Of a stretch of DNA of 64,000 bases, positions 14,801 to 26,800 are shown piece by piece (position 1 is the first letter of the stretch; each line of letters starts with the position of its first letter). A program made the translations under genes and the position numbers. The notes below the pieces were generated by a model. It was not told the DNA's origin, ran no database searches, and was given only the letters and a program-made list of their open reading frames with translations. The DNA lies in the NCBI RefSeq assembly GCF_010015445.1, contig NC_053118.1, positions 16,525,437 through 16,589,436 on the forward strand, given 5' to 3'. This stretch comes from Perca fluviatilis (taxonomy: Eukaryota > Chordata > Actinopteri > Perciformes > Percidae).

Positions 14801-17800
14801 CCAGGCGGTCATGTTACAAGATTAATAAGCATTTTTCAATTCCATGTACTTCTTTAACCATCCCTCTACATCACCAAAATGGGGTAAAATACACATAGAA
14901 ACGCAAAGAGTCATTCTAAAACATCCACCAAGATTACAAAAAATCTGACTCCTTACCATATCTTAACTCTGCTGCAGTAGGTGGTGCAACTTCCAGCTGC
15001 CCTGAAAAAGAAGAGAAGAAGAAAAAATGTATTATGAAGCATCTGCATCTCCAATGGCTTGTTTTTCTATAGAGGAGAAAAGTCAGGATACATGTCACAC
15101 AGTTCTTAAATGGCAAAGCCTTTCATGCAGGACCTTAAAAAGTAGGAAGAGGGGAAAGAGAGAGGAGAACATTTTAGTAATGTGTCAGAGGAGATAAAAG
15201 GGAGCGAGGAAGGAGCGCAAAGAGCACATTTCTCGTTGCCACATCACCTGAGCGAGATGTGGATAGGAAAAAAATGACGTCAGATGTCACTGGTGTGTGT
15301 GGGGTGACAAACAAGACAGAGAAAGGGAGGAAGAGATCGAAGGTGTGAGAGGCTTTTGTTTTCTGGCATCATCTCAACAGATTTAAAGTAATACCATCAT
15401 CTAACACAACGTGGATGAAAATAAAATTATGACTTTGTCTACACTGTGAAGTTTAAAAGGAATAATTAAGTTAAAGAACTGTAACATCCATCTATGATGT
15501 GAAGTGTCAGACTGGATATGCCACATTAAGAAAACAGTCGCACCGTGACACAAGGACCTGCTGTAAAACAAGAGATAATGACTTTTAAGGCTAAAGACAG
15601 GAAAGAAATTGGATTTGTTTTACTGGAGGTCAGTAGAAATGTTAGTCCACATAATGAAGACTGTTCCATCAGTTACAGGTGTTATTGCACCACTGCAGGG
15701 CAAACCAGGCGGCAGCAGATTTCGCCATACACAATCTGTCTCCACTACTACTCCAGCCAGACACACAAGCATGCATTCTGACACAGACACTTGCTATCCC
15801 CAATGCACTATTCCAACTGAGTTTGCTACAAGTGCAAATGCCAACTTTCTATCTCTGCCGAGAATTGACTCAGGGAAATGACCTGCTATTTAAAATGTTT
15901 GTGTTTGTTTTCCCCATCTTCAATACATTTTGACATTGCTACCACTTTATAGACACATTAACATTGGAAATTGGCAAAAATGATCCACCTCATAATATTA
16001 AAAGTCAGGCTGTACCATCAAAAATTTGCAGAGAACAAAAACAAAACAAAATGTGCCTTTATCCTGTCCCCAACCATTTCCATCTCCTCATTTCCTTTCA
16101 GGACTTAGTGTCACATTACAAGCTTCATGCTGCAGTCTGCAGTTCAACCCCCATCTCACGTTGCTAACACAATGGCAGCCCTTTCATCAGCAAGAGAGTA
16201 CAAATACTGCCGGCACATTCACAGAAACGCACCAACACGACTAGACGTTCATCATCAGTGCTCATACTTACACACACAGATGTGTCATTGCCTCCAGCCT
16301 CTGCAGCACCTTGTTCATAATGAAATGCTGTCTCTTTCCAATTTTGACCATGAGCATTATTAAAGGTTTTATCTCATTTCACAGGTTTTGGAAAACCCTC
16401 TCAGCTACAAAAGGATGCATAAACTATGAAACTACAAGACAAGAAGAAATTGGCAGAGATGAAGATCCTGCCCACAGAGGGCTTCGGCAATTAGGTACCA
16501 GAGCATATTTCTTTCCGTTTATTACTCATTCATGGGTTGCTCTATGATTTAATTAAAGGCTTTTAATTATCGTCCTGCGCTTACTGTATCTATGAGCCGA
16601 CGCTGTCAGTGTACTGCTGCATCAACCACATCACTTTTCTCAATGAAACAGCTGATGCTGAATTGTTCTCAACTGTTATATGACACTAATATCTGTAATG
16701 CTTTAGAAATATGAGATAACTTGTAAATCATATGGATGTCACTAACCAGTGGTACCATACTTTGGTACCACTAAACGAACACCTGGATACTCTCAGCTCT
16801 CTCAGGCATAAGGTTTGGCAAAATGATATTGGTTGGTCGTACCTACCGTACATATGGGCCAACAATGGAAAGTTACATGTTAATATGGCAACTTGTCATC
16901 CCTGAAAAAGGTCTTAACTTCAGGGTTGTATTTTTGCATTGGTCCAAGCTCGGGTTATCTTAAGACTAAAGCAGATAATTCCTTTTGTAATTTAGTGCCA
17001 TTACAAAATTCTGTACTTTGTTATCATCCATATTTGTTCTACAAGAATAGGGTGAGTCAAGGTTATAGAAACTGCAGAAATATCGTGTAGAAATAACAAT
17101 ATACTTGTGCAATAAACAGTAATGGTTGAAATTAATTAAAATGCCTGCTGAGTATTTGTTTTTCAGAGGTTTTTGGTGCACCTAACTATTTCTCAGACAG
17201 CAGATACTATGGCCGTGCGCTGTTGAACAATGCTAAAATGCAGGTCTGTGATCAGTCTCATAATATGTTCACAGCAAGTTCTCTCACAGCAGTTATGTTA
17301 GAAATAATGCAATACATCATTGTGGTAATACATAATTGTGGCCCCAGTCAAAAGCATGTTCCTGCTATATCTTCCCATCACTTAAAAAGAATAGGGCAAA
17401 ATGAAAATGCAGCAGAGTCACCATCTCATCACTGGTCACATGAAAAAATCCCATTAACGAGAAACCGAGCTCCTTGAAGATTTTTCTCTCCCAATCCAGC
17501 TATTTATTAGAACTGTGATAGCTGACATAGCTGTCTATTGCCCTCACAACTCCTCTGGTATAAAGTATTGATTGCATGGTATCTTAAATCCCCCAGAGCC
17601 ACTGGCTCAAAAGAATTCATATCCAACAAACAGGAGTGATGAAAACATTTAATGGGCTGTGATAAGTAGCTAACCACAAGCATGGTTAATACCGAAGCAG
17701 CCATGTTTCATTCATCTCAAACCTTTTCTTATCTTGCCTTGTCCTACTGCAGAATCACCCGTACAGCACACACCTGGCATCTGATGAAGACTGTGCTTAC

Positions 17801-20800
17801 AGATAAACAGAAAACAGGATATTTGGGCTCAGATCTTAACTGTTCTTTGCCAAGTCAGATACAACAATTCTCTGAAGCATTAACTATGCTCAGCCTACAA
17901 ATTATCTAAGACTATAACAAGGCTGTTAATTGGTAGTCAAATGTTCTTTAAAAAAGGGTCTGTACTTGAAATACTGAAAAGTAGTGTGCTGGGTTTGCCT
18001 TCACACGGCTCTAACAGACTGTTAACAGACATACATGAAGTACCTAAAATATGTTTTTTCACGTGCGGCCAGACCGGCTTTCAAAACAAAGAACAGAGAA
18101 TCTCAGAATGCAACACACAGAGGGAATGTGACTTCATTCTCTGCTCAGGACGCCCTTACTCCACTATATCTTTACATAGCAAAATATGTGTTTGTTGCTA
18201 TGTTGATGTTCTGAATATGGAGTACAGCCCCTTTAAACAAGCAGACACCAGGCTGTGTCCAGGCAGCATTTTGACACAAATTAACAAGACTAAGAGACTA
18301 CAGACATGCAGGGGATCATTAAAGCAATTTATCCTGAGGGGGACATAAATGTCTGCAACACATTTCATTGCAATCCATCCAACAGTTGGGTGGTAGATCG
18401 TCTGACTGACCGAGCCATGCTGATATAAGCATTGCTAAAATATTGTTTTGCTAATGTGATTTTTTTAATTAGTAAAAGTCTAATCATGTCATCTAATATT
18501 TCACTTCTGCATCTAACCAATACTGTGCTATTTATGAAACTCTATATTCCCTATTCAGGCCAGATGGCATTTACTATTTTAAAAGGCTCACATTGAAGTG
18601 CTCATTTGGGGAGTTGTTCATATTTAGCTACAAACATTTATATATTTGTGTGTTGGACAGTTGGGTTTTACCCTGAGATTTTTAGTTTCACTTTGTTTTA
18701 TTCCCTCCTCAGCTTCTTGCTGCTATGAAATAAATCTCTTTGAACACTGAAGTCCTCTTATGCTGTGACTGTTAGAATGGGAGATACAAGTCTCACTTTC
18801 CTGTCTTTGTTTTGCCGTGCCTTTTTCCACACATTTGTCTCTTGGTGCTGATACGGCTTGAAATTGAAGTGTGAACAGAGTTTGGGAAATTGGAGATAAG
18901 TCTGTGAAGGAACCAAAAAACCAAGTTCTCTCACAGCAGTTATGAATAAATGTCTGTCGGCACATTCAGTCAATGAAAATGATAAATAGAGGCAATAAGA
19001 TTTTCTGCAAAGTTAGGGGTTGGATGTTACAGTGGTAGAAACCAGAAGATTTGCACTGGCTTTTTTAATGGCAGTACGGTGCAGCAGTTCAACGCAGTTT
19101 GTGTGTGTAACTGCCTCTGTTAGTGTGTCTGTGTGCGTCTCTTGGGCTTTATCTAGCAAGAAACATTGTCTTCCCCACAGAATTGTGTGTGAAGGGGTGT
19201 GGTGTGTAAGTGTATAAGCATGTGTTTATCAGTGTGAATCTTTATCATCATATTATCTGCAGTGTGTGTGTGTGTGTGTCCAATCATGCACATGTGTGTA
19301 TGAGTTCAGCAGAACAGGAACAATAGAAGGCTAAAGCCATTCATCAACCTCACCGCACCTCGATATTCTCCTATGATTTATGAGACAGGAAAGAGCTAAT
19401 TTCACAGCACGCAGAATGTGGGTCAAGACGGCAGGGACAGTTATTAGTAAACTGCTAAAGTTTAGGTTGAAATTAATTTTACCTAGAAAAGGCAATTAGA
19501 TTTAGAAATAAATATATATTTAAGGGAGTACAACTCAATAGAAAGCAGACAATGCATGAAATGTTTATGGATCTAATATAGTAGTCCAATGTAGTTGACA
19601 AAATTATTGAGTCCACATTCAGCTTGTGATTTGCATTTAAAAACGCTTATTTGGAGGAAAGGCCATTTATTTATTTCTGCTCCCCTTTGCCAAGCTCTTA
19701 CAGTACATACTGGCGGATTTATGAATTAGATTAGATCCAGCTTTATTGTCATTGCAAAAGGACAACCAGTACAATGAAATGCAGTTTAACATCTAACCAG
19801 TAGTACAATCATTAAAAAGTGTTTATCCTTTATAGCAGTGCTTTAAAAAAAAACAAAAAAAACAAAGGACAAAATACAGAATGCAGTATGATCATGTTAG
19901 TCCATTATTAAAAAGTGTATTAGCAAATAAAGTGCATAGAGTTCTGAGAAATCAGATAGTCCAGAGTCCATATAATAGTAGAGACAGAATGCAGCATGAT
20001 CATATAGTGCATTGTTGAAGTGAATGTCATAATACAACTTCAAATACTTGTCTGCTGAGGGGAAAATAATAGGCTTGCTCCCAGTAAATGCAGAATTGAC
20101 TAGTCGGTATATACACCGGTGAGAAGAAAATACAAAGCCCTGGGGCACGACAACACACAAACTGAAGCCTAACAGTGTGGTTGAATTTCAGCAAAGTACT
20201 TTTTTCTTCCCCTGTGAGTTCGGTGAACTCTATATGGCAGGTAGACAAATACACTGTAAATATACACCCGTCTATTCCCCCAGTGTCAATTAGGACAGCT
20301 GTGGAGGGCCTGAGACTAAACACAGAAACCCACCAAAAACAACCACAAATCCTTGAAAGTAACCCTCAGACAAATGGCAAACCACAAGCAACAGGAGGAA
20401 AACAAGAAAGCAGCCCCGTTTCCTCTCTGTCTTACTGCCGGCACCCAGCCAGTAGGAACAAAGGACAAAGTAAAGAAATGTTTTAATCGAGCAATGGGCT
20501 GCCTAACTAACTCCGAGAGCTTCACACTAAAGGAAGTTTACAATGACTTCCCCTGTGGTTTTTAGTAACACTAATACAGCGAAAAGTACATAGGAGAACA
20601 TTCATTTCCATGAATTGTTTAAACAGATAATGAAATGCCATAATTACACCATATTTTTTATATTTAAATAGTGATACAGACCAAAAAGGTTCCACCTATA
20701 TTACAGCGAATGCTCACTTCATTTTAGTTGTGAGCAGACACAAATCCTGCAGCAGCCCTTTCGCTCAAAGGCATGGTTCTCAAAGCTGGCAACAAAAGTG

Positions 20801-23800
20801 AAGCTGGTTTCCATCCATGCAAATTAATTGCACTTAATTACATGCACCTGCCTTCCTAGATGTCAATTAGTCATTCTATCAGATTGATAGAATTAACAGC
20901 CCTACTCGCCACAAACTCATGCACAGGTGTTTTCACTTATTTTGGCTAATTAGAACCTCTGTGTAGGTGTGCACAGACTATCTTCCTGATTCTCTTCTCC
21001 TGCTTCTGTTTAGTGCGGGACAACTTTACATTTTGATGGTTGTCTGCACTTTATCTGGCCGTACCGGCATGCTGCATGTTACCGTGCATATCAGCAAGCA
21101 CAGGGAAAATTGCTTAAACCGGCAACAGTGGCACAAACTATACTGAATCCGTCTTAGCTGATAAACAGCAGCAGGTAGAGACGTGAGAGCTGTGAGACAG
21201 CTGCTTATTGAGAGTGAGTTTTACTAGATTTAGCGGCATCTTTAAACAGCTAGTGCACAACATTTGCAGTTGTTATGCAGTAATATTTCCATTGTTTACC
21301 ATATGCTGGAAAGGTATGTTTTGTATCCTAGGCTGCTTAAGCCAGGGTCAGCACATTCCGTTTTCCAAATTTAAATATTAGAAACCACACTGGTACAACA
21401 CAAACCAAAATTTCAATAGTTGGAGCACACCCACTCTTATATGGAGTTGAGCTTTAGCAAACTCTCGTTAAACGTGAAAAAGGTCTAATCAGCAAAGAAA
21501 AAACAGCACACATTAAAAGTTAGTACCTTAAGCAGTTGAAAGTGAGAGGACGTTTAGCTGAGTTTATGTATTTGTGGCCAGTCAACAAAGCAGCTAGTGA
21601 AGTCAATTTGCCAATATAGTAAGAAACTTAGTATTTCCCAAAGGTAAACCTAGAAAGCAGTAAATACAGGCCTTGAGAGAAATATTAATACCTGCTATAA
21701 AGTGCTGACTTAAGTCTTGTGGGACTGTAGTAAATTTAGCAGCCATGGTGACTGTGTAGCAAGGTCAGTTGCCTCTGGGGAAAGGTATGATGTGGTGTGT
21801 GTGTGTTGTGGTACATCTCATAGAAGTGTGAAGGGACAGAATGACAGTGGGAGAGATAAGAGGAAAAAGTGAGTGAGGAGTCAGCAGAGCAAAAGAAGTG
21901 AAAGGGGAAAACAGTTTGGAGGTGTGTTGTCTTCAGAGGTCATATTGTCCCATGAAAAAAAAAAAAGACAGAAAATGATCCCTCTCTGTCTTTTACGCTC
22001 TCAAGATCATGACCTTGTGATAGAATGGACAGGCTCACAAAAACAAACACCACCATGAATATCAAACACATCCTGCTGCGCATAATAATATTACCTGGGC
22101 TTCTGTGGTGCCCGTATAATTTGATTCATGCCTTGATCCATCTGTCTAGGTTTCACAAGAAGGAAGAGCCATACAGTATATAGTGACTTTCCTCCATCTT
22201 TCTTATCTTCTGAAACATTACATTTTAATTGGTGCCAGATTGTCAACTGGAAGACAATCTCACATACTGGGCTCCATATAGAATGATTAACCTTGGCTCT
22301 GATTTATTGTCTTTCAAAGACTCAAAGGAAAAGAAACGTTATCAAAAAGTGTATTTTACTCTCTGAACAAAAACAATATATTAAAATACAGTGGTTCTTG
22401 CAGGTCCATTCATTTTAGTCAGTTTAGTCAGTAGTGTTCCTTACGTATTCAAATCCAAACATTTGTGCTGCTGCTGCCTAACATACTTACTGGTGCTATG
22501 TGTACATTGTGTCCACAGCAGTAACATTACATTGCTTAGCTTCTGTGCCATTATTTCCAAATTTAGCACAGCTAACGTTGATTCAGCTAGAGCCTGCATT
22601 CAGATTATTGATAACATTAATGATAAACTGTAGTAAACGTCACTGTTTTTTGCTAAGGCTGAGTGTGCATTTCCATTTAAAAAACCTGTAAAAGAACACA
22701 GTAGTCTGCCTTTACTTTCAGTTTTGTTTGAGTGATAAAGTGTGATAATGTGCACCTAAACAGTTTGAAAGGTTGTGTCTTATTATTTAGCTTTTCTAAA
22801 ACCAAAAAATAATTGAGCAAAGGTGTGAGTGATGGATTACAAAATGTGGCGTTAGCTGCTCTAACATGCAAACATTAGCATGCCTTGCTAACTTGCTTAC
22901 TACCTACCTAGCTTCTAACTTAGTGTTACTTTCAAGGCTAGCATGGTCATTAGCATGGTATCATGTATGTAGTTATCAAATACCTTTGACTGAGTTTCTA
23001 AAACGTATCGGAGTTTTGAACCAATTCATGGAGCTAAGTTAGCTTCATAAGCAAACTAGCTAGCTACAGCTAATACAATCTGCCAGCAGTTGTCATTTCA
23101 GCCTGCAAAATCAGCAGTCGCTGTGTAGAACTTGAATGAGCAATAGCAGTTATCACTTAATTATTGGGGGTTCAGCAGCACCCACTGCAGTTAAGAAAAG
23201 TTTTCAATGAAAAACCACTCAGTCTGAAATCTCCTTGGCACACTGAGACTGATTAGTTATTAATGGCTACAGTCCTGTTGTTGGCAGCAAACTGCGCTCA
23301 ATAAATACCCACAGCGTGTTATAGCGTGTCTGTGTGATGAATGGTGCATTTCTGTACACAAATTACCAGACAAATGTCACAGCAACAATGTCCACTGGAC
23401 AGCAATAGAACTGACTGTCTGGAATGTTATTTACTCAAGTAATTCAGTTTTCAAGTTTCCTTTTAGAAAGTCAAGCAGCAGCATGATGGCAGCATCATAA
23501 CAAATCATGCAAATGTTCATCAGTGCTGATGATGACTCTACTTTTTCATACCAGACTGAAGGGAGTCAGTTGTGTTTGTGCATGGGTCACAGCAGGTTAA
23601 ACGTCATCACGGACCACCATTATGCCGCAGCGCGTGTTAATTAGCATGACAATAAGAATGTATGAGCTGAGGCAGAGTGGAGAAAAGTGCTCTCCTTGGT
23701 CCGTCAATTCAGGCTAAAAGGCTATAATCTGAAAGGCGGTGAGAGAGGATATGGCTTCCCCTTTCAACACAAAAGATGGAATATAATATTATCAGGCACT

Positions 23801-26800
23801 ATAAAAGCAATGCATTGAGCACAAAAAATATTAAGCCTCCCTTCGAAATAGACAAACCTGAGAAAAGAGGATGAAAGCTTTGATCCGGGATTCATTATAC
23901 CTGCTGAAACTCGTCATGGTTCAAGAAGAGATTAAGATGATGAATAAAAAGAATTTCAAACTTTAAAACAAATGTAGGACGGGTTGTTTCAAAACAATGA
24001 AATGAAGAGGTTTGTTTATGCCCCTAAGATTGTGTACTGCAGCCTCAATGGTCACTGAGGTGAAAAACAAAGCAAAGTCATAAAATCATCTAGATATCCC
24101 CCATTCCCTCTTGCTGCTCTTTCCCCTCTTTTGCATCTCCAATTAACTTTCCCTCTACATTACTTCTCCATCCTCTGACCCATGAAGGCAAATTGCTTTT
24201 ATCTTGTCTCATCTCATGTTTTCTTTCTTACCAGCAGGCCTGTGGGAAAACCACATTAGTGTAGTGGATGTCACTGAGTCACTCAGTAACTGGTGATCAT
24301 AGAGGGCCAGATGGAACAGAATCTCATGATCTCTGGTTGCTTATTTATTAATTCATGTATCTGCTGCATTTCTCCTTTACTTCTCCAAATCTTTGCTTCA
24401 TTTCTCTGTACTTTTGTCCATCGTATACAAAATTTAATGGATGATTTTTGTAAAGCAAACACGATAACTCAATATGCGAATACAGTATGTTCCCTGTCTG
24501 AGTGTAAGCAATAGGTTTACCTGTTACTTCCACTCTCTCTATCATTATTATACCCTCACAAAGCATATTTATATTTATCAATAGATAATAATAAATCATA
24601 ATTAATCAATTCATTAATAATTAATCATTTTGTTTTATATGAAAATCCCAGTCCCAGTATTAGTTGGTCAGTCATTTCAAATATTTATATTTATTTGCAA
24701 TGCAAAAGACTGTGTACTAATCACTAAACTGGTCTCTGACAGTGTAGTTACTGAGATCTCAAACATGACAATGAGCCATCAAGATCCACACTTTAACTAA
24801 GCTGTACAAACTGGTCACAAGTGTAAAAGGCTTTTCAGCTGTGCTTTTGTTCACCAGGGTCAGCTTTATTCTTCATGATAGTAAATCACAAAATTTCCCT
24901 GATGGGTCTTAATTCATTGTCTTTGAAACATCTTTCTATGTTCAAATTTTGTTGAAATCATGAGCTCATTTTTCTTCTTTCTGGCTTGAGTCAAACGAAA
25001 AAATTGTTAAATGTCGTAGAAGAATAAAATTGGTATTGGTATTCTCATTAAATCATGTCTCAGTCACTTTGCACCAATCTTGGTTATTAGAGCTCCCTAA
25101 TAGTTTTTACTTCTCTCCATCCTTTCTCTTTCCGTCTGTTTACTCCTCTCCTCTAAATTAATCTTTGCCGACATCTCTCCCTTATCCATTCTAAGTGTCT
25201 GCATCCCCACCTTACAGTACCTTGCTTCCTTCAAACGTCTCTCCTCTTTTTCTAAGAGGTAAGGTGAATGTACTTGTGTACAACTTGCTTTTTCCTAACA
25301 CTTTCTCTTTTCTCTACTCAAACAAACATCTAGTCCTTAGGAGTATCTTGGCTGTAACACTGTGCCCCTAAAACCACTTACCAGCCCTCAGTCTGCCTTA
25401 TACGTTCTACTGTTTCACCAAAAACATTGCAATACAAAAGTATTGCAGTATGATTTCCCTAAAGTTGTGATTATTAGTGACTTGAAATAAAGAGAAGTAG
25501 TTTTAGCCAACACAAAAAAATGACATGGAGGCATGACTAGAAAATAGCTGTCTGACAATAAAACAGAAGACCCAGTAAAGTTGATCCAGGACTGTGTACC
25601 ACCACTTCCAAAGAATGGTAAGGGAAGTTTTCAATTCTGAAAAAAGCATCAACAAAGCCTTCTCATATCCAGAATACTGCATTTACAGCACACCCTATGC
25701 TATGAACAATGGATCAAATGTGAAAGGGGTTGTTTGTTATTACAAACAGAACATTTTCTACCAACTCTGCAGTTCTCCTCAGCTCTATGGAGGGATTTAG
25801 AATCTTTCATCTCAGTGTTTTGATTTTACAGCCGACAACTCTACTGTTTTGGGTGATCAACTAGTTCCCAGCAGCTTGCTGTCTTCAGCAAAAAACTCAA
25901 CAGACTGCATGCTACCTGGCCAGCACCAAATGGCAGACAAGCCAAGTTAGCATCTAGCTGGTGAACATCGCGAAGCATTTAGCAGCTAAAGAGACAGATG
26001 TTTTCCTCAGGGGTTGGTGGTGACCAAAAACAGATCTAAAAGGAGAGTGAAAATTGGACTTACATCTGGCAAGGAATCCAAAAGACCAGAACTACAACTC
26101 GAAATGAATGCTAATGTTCCATTTTGTCTGCAGGGTGTGTAAATAAGCAACTGTTTGCTAAAACAGTTGCAACTTTGAAAAATTAGTGTAGCCAGTAAAC
26201 TGACTAAATGTTCAGGCAAGCATCTTGTAACGTAACACGTAACTTAAATTTAAGAGCACAATGCAGAATGAAGGTGAATTTATTCAGTAAATATGGCCAC
26301 AACCTGCATGGACATTATGCAGTGGATTCCATTAATCCTGAGGACTGTCCAGTACAATGTGTCCGTGAGTTTCACCCACAGGCAGAAATCCAGCTTCATC
26401 ACCATTCCCTGAAACCTGCATATACTGTAATATATCTCAGGAAAATAGGGGCTTTGCCTCAGGTGTCCTGCAGCCTCTGGGTAGAATGATGATAGCCAGC
26501 AAGTCAGTGAGAGAGTGTGCCGACCGGTCCAGCAATCACTGATTCAGCTACACTGCAGCCCTGCACATACAGCAAATAAGAAGATCCCTGAGGGTTTTAG
26601 AGCGCGAAGGTGAGGATGTCCGCTCGCTCCAACCAGATACTGTAGGCCCCATCGGTGAGAGCAGAGGAAAGTAGCTGTCGTCTGCGTCCAGTTACCTCAG
26701 TAAACTAGTCACATTATTCTCTCATTTTTGGTTGCAAATTTGTGGTGGTTTTTGAATCGAAAAAAATATGAAGTTGTGAATCAAGCCGATCTATTTACAG

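Larger units (their letters stand above)
10564..14956 (-). other. tmem65 intron 2
   Basis: About 4.4 kb between exons 2 and 3. It contains a CpG-dense island at 10970-11310, a tetranucleotide run plus adjoining repeat-like segment at 11480-11960 and a CT run near 11850. From about 12000 to 14900 I see only AT-rich intron sequence. Confidence 0.75.

Noticed and set aside
17941..18348. 135-residue open frame on the plus strand
   Set aside because: No recognisable family, lies in tmem65 intron 1, and its end runs into a dispersed repeat fragment.
20175..20565. Overlapping 70-103 residue open frames
   Set aside because: No recognisable family and next to a dispersed repeat; no splice context linking them to either gene.
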